From: Mesorhizobium xinjiangense
Lineage (GTDB): Bacteria; Pseudomonadota; Alphaproteobacteria; Rhizobiales; Rhizobiaceae
Length of the DNA stretch: 64,000 nt
Assembly (NCBI RefSeq): GCF_009749525.1
Contig: NZ_WOAC01000027.1
Coordinates: 1 to 64,000, forward strand
Direction: 5' to 3'
Made by a program: the position numbers and the translations under genes. Positions 56,088 to 64,000 of the stretch are shown one piece after another. The notes under the pieces were generated by a model. That model ran no database searches, was not told the origin of the DNA, and was given only the letters and a program-made list of their open reading frames with translations. Every line of letters starts with the position of its first letter. Positions within the stretch are counted from its first letter, which is position 1.

Positions 56088-56110
56088 GCCGCCGGGACAA
56101 TCCCGGCGGC
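56088..56110 (+). other. Strong intercistronic hairpin between aioA and the cytochrome gene
   Basis: GCCGCCGGGA (56088-56097) pairs with TCCCGGCGGC (56101-56110) around a 3-base loop: a perfect 10-bp stem without a U tail. It lies 18 bp after the aioA stop. It may protect the aioBA message or reduce readthrough. Confidence 0.6.
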
Positions 56111-56137
56111 AACCTCGACAGCTACCCGGAGTTCATA

Positions 56138-56521
56138 GTGAGACCTTTCATCATCAAGGCCGCAGCGGTTGCGGCATCGTTGCTCGCTGCGTCAATTGCC
56201 CATGCCCAAGACGTTGAGGCCGGAAAGGCGGCCTTCCGCAAATGTGCCGCCTGCCACGCCACGGACACGACCACCAACAAGGTCGGGCAGCATCTCGGTG
56301 ATGTCGTTGGCCGCACCGCGGGCACGGCGGAAGGATTCAATTTTTCGCCTGCAATGAAGAAGGCCGGCGAGGAAGGTCTCGTCTGGGACGAGGCGAACCT
56401 CAAGAAGTATCTCGCTGCTCCCCGAGCCAAAGTCCCCGGCACCAAGATGGCCTTTGCCGGCATCAAGAAACCAGACGAACTGGCAAATCTCGTCGCCTAT
56501 CTGGAGACCTTGCAGGAGTGA
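56138..56521 (+). CDS. Cytochrome c (class I, c552-like), electron acceptor of arsenite oxidase
   Basis: 127 residues from GTG 56138 with GGAG upstream. Signal peptide ending IAHAQ. Haem motif CAACH, distal Met in GTKMAFAGIKK. It takes electrons from AioBA and passes them to a terminal oxidase. The gene is the usual third gene after aioBA in Rhizobium-type islands. Confidence 0.92.
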   Translation: MRPFIIKAAAVAASLLAASIAHAQDVEAGKAAFRKCAACHATDTTTNKVGQHLGDVVGRTAGTAEGFNFSPAMKKAGEEGLVWDEANLKKYLAAPRAKVPGTKMAFAGIKKPDELANLVAYLETLQE

Positions 56522-56523
56522 CC

Positions 56524-57783
56524 ATGTCCTCGACCGCGCTCGCGCTTTCGAATCCTTGCGAAGCTGGTGCCACCGGGGCGGTCATGCCGGTTGATATCGC
56601 CGCGGCCAAGGCGATTGCCGCAGCGGTGCCCGTCGCGGAGACCGAAACGATCGACCTGCTAGCCTCAATTGGGCGCGTGCCGGCGTCAGAAGTGGCCGCA
56701 AGGCTGGACCTGCCGCCGTTCAACGCATCCGCGATGGACGGCTATGCGGTGAAGGCGGACAACTTCTTGAAACCTGGTCCGTGGCGGCTCCGGGTCGCGG
56801 GGCGCATCGTGGCGGGCGACGTTCCAAAGCGATCCTACGAAGGCGCGGTCCGCATCCTGACCGGGGCGCCGGTTCCGCAGGGATTCGATGCCGTCATCAT
56901 GCAGGAGAAATGCCGCGTCGAGGGCGGCGTCATCGTTGTCAGCGAAAGACCGCGCGCGGGGCAGAACGTGCGGATCGCCGGGGAAGATTTGCGCCGCGGC
57001 GATCTGCTTGTGAAGCCGGGCGACCTCCTGAAGGCCCAGCAGCTTGCGCTCCTTGCCGGACAAGGGATGGCCGAGATCGAAGTTCGGCGGAAGATCCGCA
57101 TCGGCCTGATCTCGACGGGCACCGAGCTGCGCGAACCGGGCCAACCGCTTCATCCGGGACAGATATTCAACTCGAACCGCGTCATGCTGCGGGCCAGCCT
57201 AGACTCGTGCCGCTGGGCTGAGGTGTTCGACTTCGGCATCGTTCCCGACACACGCGAGACGATCGCCGAGACCGTGGCCGAGGCATCGACGCACTGCGAT
57301 GCGATCATCACGACAGGAGGCGTCTCGGCTGGAGAGGAAGACCATGTCACCTCTGTTGTGGCTGCCGGGGGCGGCAGGCTCGATGTCATGAAGGTTGCGA
57401 TGCGTCCCGGCAAACCGGTGAAGGTCGGAAGGCTTGACCGAGCGCTATTCCTCGGCCTTCCCGGCAATCCGAACGCCACGCTCGTCACCTTCCGTATGAT
57501 CGCGCTCCCGGCGCTCCGGAAGCTGGCGGGCCTGTCGAACACGGCGCCGATCTGGGCGCTGGCCATCGCCGATTTCGCTTACGAGAAGCGTGTTGATCGC
57601 ACGGAATTTGTCCCAGTGCGCCTCGGTGCAGGACGTCCGGACGGGTTACCACGCCTGACCATGCTCGGGCGCGGATCCTCCGCCAGCCTGAGGGCGATCT
57701 CGCAAGCCGAGGGGATTGCGCTGCTGCCGCCCGGCGTAGACCGTGTCGAGCCGGGGATGCGTCTCGCGTTCGAAGCGATTTAG
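56524..57783 (+). CDS. moeA: Molybdopterin molybdenumtransferase MoeA
   Basis: 419 residues from ATG 56524 with AGGAG five bases upstream (GTG 56518 is the alternative). MoeA blocks: LPPFNASAMDGYAVKADNF, RILTGAPVPQGFDAVIMQE, ISTGTELREPGQPLHPGQIF, TTGGVSAGEEDHV, RPGKPVKVGRL. It inserts molybdate into molybdopterin, serving AioA. It overlaps the end of the cytochrome gene and is the last gene of the aio operon. Confidence 0.95.
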   Translation: MSSTALALSNPCEAGATGAVMPVDIAAAKAIAAAVPVAETETIDLLASIGRVPASEVAARLDLPPFNASAMDGYAVKADNFLKPGPWRLRVAGRIVAGDVPKRSYEGAVRILTGAPVPQGFDAVIMQEKCRVEGGVIVVSERPRAGQNVRIAGEDLRRGDLLVKPGDLLKAQQLALLAGQGMAEIEVRRKIRIGLISTGTELREPGQPLHPGQIFNSNRVMLRASLDSCRWAEVFDFGIVPDTRETIAETVAEASTHCDAIITTGGVSAGEEDHVTSVVAAGGGRLDVMKVAMRPGKPVKVGRLDRALFLGLPGNPNATLVTFRMIALPALRKLAGLSNTAPIWALAIADFAYEKRVDRTEFVPVRLGAGRPDGLPRLTMLGRGSSASLRAISQAEGIALLPPGVDRVEPGMRLAFEAI

Positions 57784-57795
57784 GCCTTTTCCTCA

Positions 57796-57835
57796 TTGTC
57801 TCATCATGCTAACTGCCAATAAGTCGATTCATCGA
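57796..57835 (+). promoter_or_regulatory. Candidate ars promoter/operator upstream of the first arsR
   Basis: TTGTCT (57796-57801), 17-base spacer, ATAAGT (57819-57824). A palindrome TCGAT-TC-ATCGA (57824-57835) overlaps the start region and could be an operator. Both are weak matches. Confidence 0.35.
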
Positions 57836-57848
57836 GAAAGGCAGATGT

Positions 57849-58181
57849 ATGGACAAGAAGGCATCGCTGGCCGCACTGGCAGCCCTCGGGCAGGAGACGC
57901 GGCTCGATATCTTTCGCCTGCTGGTTCGGGCGGGCACTGAGGGTATTCCCGCGGGCGAGATCGCGACCGGTGTGGGCGCGGTCCAGAACACGACATCCTC
58001 GCATCTGAAGATCCTGACCCATGCCGGCCTTATCCGTCCCAAGCGGGATGGGCGCATCGTTCGCTACGTCGCCGACATGACCGGCTTCCGCGATCTGCTC
58101 GCCTACCTGATGGAAGACTGCTGCAATGGTTCGCCTGAACTCTGCCGCCCCGTCATCGACGCCGTCACCTGCGATTGCTAG
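57849..58181 (+). CDS. arsR: ArsR-family arsenic repressor (first)
   Basis: 110 residues. Winged HTH: ALGQETRLDIFRLLVRAGTE, NTTSSHLKILTHAGLIRPKR. The arsenite site is C-terminal: Cys 91, 92 and 99 (CCNGSPELC), the arrangement known from AfArsR. Two more Cys end the protein (TCDC). It should repress the ars genes until As(III) binds. Confidence 0.93.
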   Translation: MDKKASLAALAALGQETRLDIFRLLVRAGTEGIPAGEIATGVGAVQNTTSSHLKILTHAGLIRPKRDGRIVRYVADMTGFRDLLAYLMEDCCNGSPELCRPVIDAVTCDC

Positions 58182-58192
58182 GAGCAACCGAC

Positions 58193-58702
58193 ATGTCCGA
58201 GAAAATCTACAACGTTCTCTTCCTGTGCACCGGAAATTCCGCCCGTTCCATCCTTGCCGAGGCGATCCTGCGCAATCTCGGCGCCGGCCGCTTCAACGCG
58301 TTTTCCGCAGGCTCGCAGCCAAAGGGTGAAGTGCATCCCTTCGCGCTTGAACTGCTCCATAGCCTGAAGCAGGACACGTCCTTTGCGCGATCGAAGAGCT
58401 GGGACGAATTCGCGGGGCCGGATGCGCCGACAATGGATTTCGTCTTCACCGTCTGCGACAACGCGGCCAACGAGGCTTGCCCGGTCTGGCCGGGGCAGCC
58501 GATGACCGCGCATTGGGGCGTGCCGGATCCAGCCGCTGCCGAAGGCACGGACGCTGAGAAGCATCTCGCCTTTGCCGAGGCCTATCGGCAGTTATCGAAC
58601 CGGCTCTCGGCCTTCCTCGCCCTGCCGCTCACCTCGATCGACCGGATGTCGCTGCAGACGAAGCTCCGCGACATCGGACAAGACCGGTCGATGGCTGGCT
58701 GA
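58193..58702 (+). CDS. arsC: Arsenate reductase, low-molecular-weight phosphatase type
   Basis: 169 residues from ATG 58193 (AGGAG upstream). P-loop CTGNSAR (Cys12-x5-Arg18-Ser). [13 protein letters not shown] and WGVPDPA are family blocks. It reduces arsenate to arsenite with thioredoxin or a similar thiol donor. It lies 11 bp after arsR and 11 bp before ACR3. Confidence 0.93.
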   Translation: MSEKIYNVLFLCTGNSARSILAEAILRNLGAGRFNAFSAGSQPKGEVHPFALELLHSLKQDTSFARSKSWDEFAGPDAPTMDFVFTVCDNAANEACPVWPGQPMTAHWGVPDPAAAEGTDAEKHLAFAEAYRQLSNRLSAFLALPLTSIDRMSLQTKLRDIGQDRSMAG

Positions 58703-58713
58703 AGGATTCCACC

Positions 58714-59796
58714 ATGACAGACACGACATTGGTGTCGGGCCGCGCCGCGCCCGGCGGTATCGGCTTCTTCGAGAAGTGGCTCTCTGTGTGGGTGGCGCTC
58801 TGCATCGTCGCCGGCATCGCGCTCGGCACCTTGCTGCCGGGCGTCTTCGGCGTCCTCGCCGGGATCGAATATGCTTCCGTCAACCTGGTCGTCGCAGTCC
58901 TGATCTGGGCGATGGTCTTCCCGATGATGGTCAATGTCGACTTCGCCAGCCTGCGCCACATCGGTGATCGTCCCAAGGGCCTGATCTTGACGATCGCGGT
59001 GAACTGGCTGATCAAGCCGTTCACGATGGCCGCACTCGGCGTACTCTTCTTCGAACACATCTTCGCGCCGTGGATCGAACCTGCCGATGCACAGCAATAT
59101 ATCGCCGGCCTGATCCTGCTGGGTGCTGCGCCCTGCACGGCGATGGTGTTCGTCTGGAGCCAGATGACGCGCGGCGACGCGACCTACACGCTGGTGCAGG
59201 TTTCGGTGAACGACGTCATCATGATCTTCGCATTCGCGCCGATCGTGGCGCTTCTTCTGGGTGTGACGGACATCGTCGTGCCCTGGGCGACGCTCATCCT
59301 GTCCACGGTTCTCTACGTCGTCATTCCGCTGGTCGCCGGCGCGCTCACCCGGAATTGGCTGGTCGGCCGCGCCGGCGGCGGCGGGAATGCCGAGCGCGCC
59401 GTGTCGGAGTTCACGGGACGCCTCAAGCCGGTCTCGGTCATCGGCCTGCTGGCGACCGTGGTGCTGCTGTTCGGCTTCCAGGGTAACGTCATCCTGGCCA
59501 ACCCCATGCTCATCGTGCTGATCGCGGTGCCGCTGGTGCTCCAGTCCTATGGCATCTTCGCCATCGCCTATGCGGCGGCCAAGGCGTGGAAGGTGCCGTT
59601 CAACGTCGCCGCGCCCTGCGCGCTCATCGGCACGTCCAACTTCTTCGAATTGGCGGTGGCGGTGGCGATCAGCCTGTTCGGTCTGCATTCCGGCGCGGCA
59701 CTCGCCACCGTGGTCGGCGTTCTCGTGGAGGTGCCGGTGATGCTGTCGCTTGTCACCTTCGCCAACCGCACCCAGCACTGGTTCCCGAAGGGCTGA
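58714..59796 (+). CDS. acr3: ACR3-type arsenite efflux transporter
   Basis: 360 residues, about ten membrane segments. [39 protein letters not shown] (conserved Cys in the fourth helix), [36 protein letters not shown]. It exports arsenite using the proton gradient. Confidence 0.95.
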   Translation: MTDTTLVSGRAAPGGIGFFEKWLSVWVALCIVAGIALGTLLPGVFGVLAGIEYASVNLVVAVLIWAMVFPMMVNVDFASLRHIGDRPKGLILTIAVNWLIKPFTMAALGVLFFEHIFAPWIEPADAQQYIAGLILLGAAPCTAMVFVWSQMTRGDATYTLVQVSVNDVIMIFAFAPIVALLLGVTDIVVPWATLILSTVLYVVIPLVAGALTRNWLVGRAGGGGNAERAVSEFTGRLKPVSVIGLLATVVLLFGFQGNVILANPMLIVLIAVPLVLQSYGIFAIAYAAAKAWKVPFNVAAPCALIGTSNFFELAVAVAISLFGLHSGAALATVVGVLVEVPVMLSLVTFANRTQHWFPKG

Positions 59797-59797
59797 C

Positions 59798-60220
59798 ATG
59801 ACCATCACGATCTACCACAATCCCGACTGCGGCACCTCGCGCAACACGTTGGCCATGATCCGCCGGTCCGGCGAGGAGCCGGAGGTGATCGAGTATCTCA
59901 AGACACCGCCCTCGCGCGCGCGGCTGCTCGAACTGATCCCGGCCATGGGCATCGCACCGCGCGACCTCCTGCGCGAGAAAGGTACGCCCTACGCCGAGCT
60001 CGGTCTCGGCGACACGAAGTGGACCGACGACGAGTTGATCGATTTCATGATGGTCCATCCGATCCTCATCAACCGGCCAATCGTCGTCACTCCTCTTGGT
60101 ACGAAGCTGTGCCGACCTTCGGAGACCGTGTTGGATATCCTGCCCAATCCCGATATCGGCCCCTTTACGAAGGATGACGGCGAGGTCGTCATCGATGCGG
60201 ACGGCCGGCGCGTTCTTTGA
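59798..60220 (+). CDS. arsC: Arsenate reductase, glutaredoxin-dependent type
   Basis: 140 residues. Catalytic Cys11 in NPDCGTSRN; PLGTKLCRPSETVLDIL carries the arsenate-binding Arg. It is unrelated in fold to the phosphatase-type ArsC upstream. Its ATG overlaps the ACR3 end by spacing of one base, so the two are cotranscribed. Confidence 0.94.
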   Translation: MTITIYHNPDCGTSRNTLAMIRRSGEEPEVIEYLKTPPSRARLLELIPAMGIAPRDLLREKGTPYAELGLGDTKWTDDELIDFMMVHPILINRPIVVTPLGTKLCRPSETVLDILPNPDIGPFTKDDGEVVIDADGRRVL

Positions 60221-60244
60221 ACTTCGAAAAAAATAGAAATAGAG

Positions 60245-60295
60245 TTGACTGCGCACATGCGCGGCGCTAATCATATTTCCAGAAAACTCGAAATA
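60245..60295 (+). promoter_or_regulatory. Promoter and candidate ArsR operator of arsH
   Basis: TTGACT (60245-60250), 17-base spacer, TAATCA (60268-60273). Directly after lies the inverted repeat TATTTC-N10-GAAATA (60274-60295). The same ATTTC-N10-GAAAT repeat occurs before the second arsR, which supports an ArsR operator. Confidence 0.5.
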
Positions 60296-60337
60296 AAGCA
60301 GCGTTCGACGCTGCTGCGTGTGTCCTGGAGAATGCAA

Positions 60338-61069
60338 ATGACCGATACCGCCCAGCCGATGGACACCTCCCCCAACCTCCTTGAGGAGCAGTTCCGGCCG
60401 ATCGATCCCGAAGCGCTATTCCACGTACCGCGATCGACACACCCGCCACGTATTCTCATGCTTTACGGCTCGCTGCGCGAGCGCTCCTACTCGAGGCTGG
60501 CTACCGAAGAAGCGGCGCGAATCCTGCGCCGGCTGGGCGCCGAGGTGCGCATCTTCAATCCAGCGGGATTGCCGTTGCCGGATTCTGTTCCGGCGGACCA
60601 CCCGAAGGTCAAGGAACTCCGCGAGCTTTCGATGTGGTCGGAGGGGCAGGTGTGGTGCTCGCCAGAGCGTCACGGCTCGATGACCGGGATCATGAAGGCG
60701 CAGATCGACTGGCTGCCGCTGTCGCTTGGCGGCGTGCGACCGACGCAGGGGCGGACGCTGGCCGTGATGCAGGTCTGTGGCGGCTCGCAGAGCTTCAACG
60801 CGGTGAACCAGTTGCGCGTGCTCGGCCGGTGGATGCGGATGGTCACCATCCCGAACCAGTCGGCGGTTGCCAAGGCCTTCAACGAGTTCGACGCCGAGGG
60901 CCGGATGAAACCGTCACCCTACTACAACCGCATCGTCGACGTGATGGAGGAACTGATGAAATTCACGCTCTTGGTGCGCGACCAATCGGACTACCTGACC
61001 GACCGCTATTCCGAGCGCGTTGAAAGCGCGGAGGAAGTGTCTAAGCGGGTGAGCCAGAAGTCGATCTGA
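60338..61069 (+). CDS. arsH: ArsH NADPH-dependent FMN organoarsenical oxidase
   Basis: 243 residues from ATG 60338, with GGAG seven bases upstream. Flavodoxin-like fold with [20 protein letters not shown] and [21 protein letters not shown]. ArsH oxidises trivalent methylated arsenicals and reduces other metals or quinones. It has its own promoter region, so it forms a separate unit from the first ars operon. Confidence 0.95.
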   Translation: MTDTAQPMDTSPNLLEEQFRPIDPEALFHVPRSTHPPRILMLYGSLRERSYSRLATEEAARILRRLGAEVRIFNPAGLPLPDSVPADHPKVKELRELSMWSEGQVWCSPERHGSMTGIMKAQIDWLPLSLGGVRPTQGRTLAVMQVCGGSQSFNAVNQLRVLGRWMRMVTIPNQSAVAKAFNEFDAEGRMKPSPYYNRIVDVMEELMKFTLLVRDQSDYLTDRYSERVESAEEVSKRVSQKSI

Positions 61070-61089
61070 CGCGCCGTTCAATACAGCTT

Positions 61090-61109
61090 ATTTCGAACGT
61101 TATGGAAAT
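61090..61109 (+). promoter_or_regulatory. Candidate ArsR operator before the second arsR
   Basis: ATTTC (61090-61094), N10, GAAAT (61105-61109), the same geometry as before arsH. A TTGACT hexamer follows at 61114-61119. Confidence 0.45.
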
Positions 61110-61149
61110 TCGTTTGACTGATCAGCGATCGGAAGTCTACGGTGATCAC

Positions 61150-61479
61150 ATGAAGATCGAACAGGCAGCCACGCAACTCGAAGCGCTCGGGAACGCCACC
61201 CGGCTGAACATCTATCGCATCCTCGTGCGTGCGGGCGCTGAAGGACTGGCCGTCGGGAGCATCCAGGAGAAGCTCGGCATTCCGTCCTCCACCTTGTCGC
61301 ATCACTGCAAGCGGCTGGTCGATACCGGGCTGGTGAGCCAGGAGCGGCAGGCTACGACGCTCATCTGCCGCGCCGAGTATCCGGCGATGCAGGCTCTGAT
61401 CGGGTATCTCGCCGACGAATGCTGCGCGGACGGAAGCTGCCCTACGGACCAAATATGGGTCACCACCGAGCAGGCATAG
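61150..61479 (+). CDS. arsR: ArsR-family arsenic repressor (second)
   Basis: 109 residues from ATG 61150. Winged HTH: ALGNATRLNIYRILVRAG, PSSTLSHHCKRLVDTGLVS. C-terminal Cys 91, 92 and 97 (ECCADGSC) form the likely arsenite site. About 50% similar by eye to the first ArsR, so a diverged paralogue. It probably controls itself and the monooxygenase-MFS pair. Confidence 0.92.
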   Translation: MKIEQAATQLEALGNATRLNIYRILVRAGAEGLAVGSIQEKLGIPSSTLSHHCKRLVDTGLVSQERQATTLICRAEYPAMQALIGYLADECCADGSCPTDQIWVTTEQA

Positions 61480-61529
61480 CGTTCCCTTTTTTTGGCCATT
61501 TAATTCGAACATTCGGGAAGGATCGAAAG

Positions 61530-62954
61530 ATGAACAAAGTCACGAGAGAGCTGCCCGTTGCAGTGATCGGCGCCGGTCCGGTGGGCCTTGCGGCCGCCGC
61601 ACGTCTGGTTGAACGCGGCCTGCGCCCCATCCTTCTCGAAAAAGGCGCCCGCGTCGGCGCGGCGATCCTCGAATGGGGCCAGGTCCGCGTTTTTTCTCCG
61701 TGGGATTACAATGTAGACGGCGCCGCGCGGGCGCTGCTGGCCGAACATGGCATTGCTGCGCCTTCCGGCGAGTACCTGCCTACGGGCGAGGAGATCGTAA
61801 CGCAGTATCTCGAGCCGCTTTCCCTGGTGCCGCCGATCGCGGCGGGGCTCCGTCTCGGCGCGGAAGCGACGGGCATTACCCGCGAGGGGCACGACCTGAT
61901 GTCAAATGACGGACGCGCGGACGCACCGTTTGTGGTGCGATATCGCGATGCCGAGGGCGAACAGCGGCTGCTCGCCAGCGCCGTTATTGACGCTTCAGGA
62001 ACCTGGTCGCGTCCCAACCCGATCGGGGCGGACGGGTTGGCCGTCCCGGGTGAAGCCGAGACTTCCGACCTCATCGCCTACGGTATTCCCGATGTCCACG
62101 GCGTTGAGCGTGACACCTATGCGGACAAGCGCACGCTGGTTCTCGGCAGCGGGCACTCCGCCATCAATGTGGCACTGGCGCTGCTCGACCTGCAGGTGAA
62201 GGCGCCAAGCACGCGGGTGCTGTGGGCGCTCCGGCGCGACCGTATCGGGCGCCTGCTCGGCGGCGGTCTGAACGACCAGTTGCCGGAGCGCGGTGCGCTG
62301 GGACTTGCGGCAAAGCAGGCGATCGACGAAGGCAGGTTGAACATGCTGGCTCCTTTCGTCGTCGAACGTGTTGGACGCATCGGTGACGGCCTTAGGGTCG
62401 AGGCCATGCTCGGTGGCCGAAAGATCATCGAGGATGTCGACCGCATCGTCGTCGCGACAGGATTCCGTCCGGATTTCTCTTTCCTGCGAGAGCTGCGCCT
62501 GGGCCTCGATCCCGCAGTCGAGGCGACGCCGGCGCTCGCGCCGCTGATCGACCCCAATTTCCATTCCTGCGGCACAGTCCCTCCGCATGGCGTCGATGAA
62601 CTGGCCCATCCGGAACCGGGTTTCTTCATCGTCGGCTCCAAGTCCTATGGTCGCGCGCCGACCTTCCTGATGGCGACAGGCTATGAGCAGGTCCGCTCCA
62701 TCGTCTCCGAGATCGCCGGCGACCCTGTCACCGCGCGACAGGTACAGCTTGTGCTTCCCGAGACCGGCGTCTGCAGCGCGCCGTCCGAAATAACCTCCAC
62801 ATCGTGCTGCGGCGGTCCCGCGCCCGCTGACGTCGACGCGTGTTGCGCCGACGATGCCACAGCCAAGGCAAAAGGCGAGGCCGGATGCGGCTGTGCTTCG
62901 ACGACGGCCGAACCTATTGCGGCCAAGGCCACCTGCTGCCAGAGCGCGGCGTGA
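61530..62954 (+). CDS. Flavin-dependent monooxygenase of the arsenic island (ArsO-like) with Cys-rich tail
   Basis: 474 residues from ATG 61530. FAD-binding VAVIGAGPVGLAAAARLVERG and NAD(P)-binding TLVLGSGHSAINVALALL, with VVATGFRP. The C-terminal 60 residues carry nine Cys in CC pairs (TSCCGGPAP, DACCADD, AGCGCAS, ATCCQS). This resembles the flavoproteins found in ars operons as ArsO. The tail could bind trivalent arsenic. Substrate unknown. Confidence 0.85.
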   Translation: MNKVTRELPVAVIGAGPVGLAAAARLVERGLRPILLEKGARVGAAILEWGQVRVFSPWDYNVDGAARALLAEHGIAAPSGEYLPTGEEIVTQYLEPLSLVPPIAAGLRLGAEATGITREGHDLMSNDGRADAPFVVRYRDAEGEQRLLASAVIDASGTWSRPNPIGADGLAVPGEAETSDLIAYGIPDVHGVERDTYADKRTLVLGSGHSAINVALALLDLQVKAPSTRVLWALRRDRIGRLLGGGLNDQLPERGALGLAAKQAIDEGRLNMLAPFVVERVGRIGDGLRVEAMLGGRKIIEDVDRIVVATGFRPDFSFLRELRLGLDPAVEATPALAPLIDPNFHSCGTVPPHGVDELAHPEPGFFIVGSKSYGRAPTFLMATGYEQVRSIVSEIAGDPVTARQVQLVLPETGVCSAPSEITSTSCCGGPAPADVDACCADDATAKAKGEAGCGCASTTAEPIAAKATCCQSAA

Positions 62955-64000
62955 AGGCTTCATCTATACCTGCTGCGTCAGGCTGGTTCATCAGCGCGCT
63001 CGGTGCCGCCCAGATCTGTTCGTGGGGAACGCTGTTCTATGGCTTCCCCCTGATCGCCGAGGCGATGCGAGCCGATCTCGGCTGGTCGAAGCCGACGCTC
63101 TACGGCGCGGCCACCTTCGGCATGCTGCTGGCGGGACTTGCGGCCTATCCGGTCGGCGCCGTGATCGACCGCGGCCATGGGCGGATGCTGATGTCCGGAG
63201 CTTCGGTCCTGGCGGGGATCCTTCTGGCAGCCTGGTCGCAGGTGGAAGGACTCGTTGTCTTCTATATCGTGCTTGCCGGGCTGGGGTGCATGCAGGCCGC
63301 CACGCTCTACGAGCCCGCATTTGCCGTCATCGCACGCCGCGTCGGTCCGCTCAACGCCCGTAAGGGCATCACGGCCCTGACGCTGTGGGGCGGGTTCGCC
63401 AGCACCGTCTTCATCCCCGTCATTCAGTTCCTGATCGAAACGCAGGGCTGGCGCGGTGCGCTGCTCGTCATGGCTGGGGTGAACATCGTCGTCTGCGGCG
63501 GGCTCTATCTCTTGGCCATCGACCCTTCGCGCGATGCCCCGATGCGGGCTGCCGAGCCCGACGAGGCCCCGCCGGCGGTGGGACGAGCAGCGGTCGCAGC
63601 CGCGATGCGCAGGCCGTCCTACTGGGGCCTCATGCTCGCCTGGGTGTCCTATGCCTTCGCCTTCTCGTCGCTGACCTATCACTTCTTTCCGCAGTTGCTC
63701 GAACGCGGCCTGGATTCGACCGATGCGGTGCTGGTGCTGACGGTCATCGGTCCTGCACAGGTCGCAGGTCGCATCCTGATCCGCGCCTTCGCAACCGAAG
63801 CCCCGGTGCGGTCTGTTGGCTCGGTCGTCGTCGTGGTCTTTCCGCTGGCCGTGATCGGCTTCGCCTTCGCCCCGCCCGAAGTCGTCGTCATCGCGGGCGT
63901 CGCCGCCTTCTACGGCGCGGCGAACGGCATGATCACCATCGTGCGCGGCATGGCCGTGCCGGAGATGGTGACACGGGACGGCTATGGCGCGGTCAATGGC
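62951..64000 (+). CDS. MFS transporter of the arsenic island, 3' end beyond the window
   Basis: 350 codons to the window end without a stop. GTG 62951 overlaps the previous stop (GTGA), so it is coupled. Membrane segments throughout; GWFISALGAAQICSWGTLFY, ADLGWSKPTLYGAATFGMLL and AYPVGAVIDRGHGRMLM show the MFS fold. MFS proteins in ars islands export arsenite or organoarsenicals. The GAPDH partner of ArsJ is not seen in this window. Confidence 0.88.
   Translation, partial: MKASSIPAASGWFISALGAAQICSWGTLFYGFPLIAEAMRADLGWSKPTLYGAATFGMLLAGLAAYPVGAVIDRGHGRMLMSGASVLAGILLAAWSQVEGLVVFYIVLAGLGCMQAATLYEPAFAVIARRVGPLNARKGITALTLWGGFASTVFIPVIQFLIETQGWRGALLVMAGVNIVVCGGLYLLAIDPSRDAPMRAAEPDEAPPAVGRAAVAAAMRRPSYWGLMLAWVSYAFAFSSLTYHFFPQLLERGLDSTDAVLVLTVIGPAQVAGRILIRAFATEAPVRSVGSVVVVVFPLAVIGFAFAPPEVVVIAGVAAFYGAANGMITIVRGMAVPEMVTRDGYGAVNG

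Noticed and set aside
52771-56112. Very long minus-strand open frame running into aioX (1410 codons in total)
   Set aside because: It is antisense to aioB, aioA and the intergenic promoter. The high GC content suppresses stop codons, the translation has no family features, and aioX has its own start with a ribosome-binding site.
58582-59808. 408-codon minus-strand frame
   Set aside because: It is antisense to ACR3; His/Asp/Arg-rich product typical of antisense GC-rich membrane genes.

Overview
The window looks like a GC-rich alphaproteobacterial accessory region, most likely from a Rhizobiales (Hyphomicrobiales)-type bacterium and probably on a plasmid or in a plasmid-derived segment. The reasons are rhizobial-style gene families (betaine demethylase cluster, Rhizobium-type aio/ars genes, peptide-type ABC operons), a broken plasmid replication initiator gene, and many insertion-sequence and Tn3-family remnants between intact metabolic operons. 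No rRNA, tRNA or CRISPR array was seen.

Layout. 1-8.4 kb is a mobile-element graveyard: a broken IS630 transposase, a small coupled gene pair ending in an XRE regulator, a ParB-like relic, a PRC-barrel exported protein, small membrane proteins, an EIIA-Ntr-like PTS protein, an ICMT-like methyltransferase, a truncated ISNCY transposase and a complete IS110 transposase. 8.6-15.2 kb is a complete dipeptide/oligopeptide-type ABC importer operon ending in a xylose-isomerase-like TIM barrel protein. 15.2-16.9 kb holds an IS5-type relic, a dead DUF2946 gene, a truncated PCu(A)C copper chaperone and an AraC C-terminal relic.

17.0-26.6 kb is a betaine (glycine betaine or proline betaine) uptake and demethylation locus. 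On the minus strand there is a BCCT transporter, a very unusual membrane-tethered two-module OpuAC-type binding protein and a UspA protein. A LysR regulator is divergent from a Rieske oxygenase, its reductase and a TMADH/old-yellow-enzyme-type N-demethylase.

27.0-32.9 kb is nested Tn3-family debris. One Tn3-type end and tnpA fragment is interrupted by a second Tn3-type end that carries a SulP transporter, an XRE regulator, a resolvase and a truncated tnpA. Next come a truncated plasmid repA and an IS3 relic.

32.9-47.7 kb is a long minus-strand catabolic cluster. It contains a family III CoA transferase, MmgE/PrpD, acyl-CoA dehydrogenase, MaoC-like hydratase, aldehyde dehydrogenase, a five-gene Liv-type ABC importer, an SDR, a cyclase-family protein and a CitE-like lyase cut short by the IS3 relic. 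A LysR gene lies at its upstream end. The gene set resembles the itaconate (ict/ich/ccl) type of cluster.

49.1-64.0 kb is an arsenic island. The sensor-regulator genes aioX-aioS-aioR are divergent from aioB-aioA-cytochrome c-moeA, with a good sigma-54 promoter and paired upstream palindromes between them. It is followed by arsR, two unrelated types of arsC flanking ACR3, arsH, a second arsR, a flavin monooxygenase with a Cys-rich tail, and an MFS exporter that runs off the window. Together these genes sense arsenite, oxidise it to arsenate in the periplasm, and reduce and export arsenic that reaches the cytoplasm.
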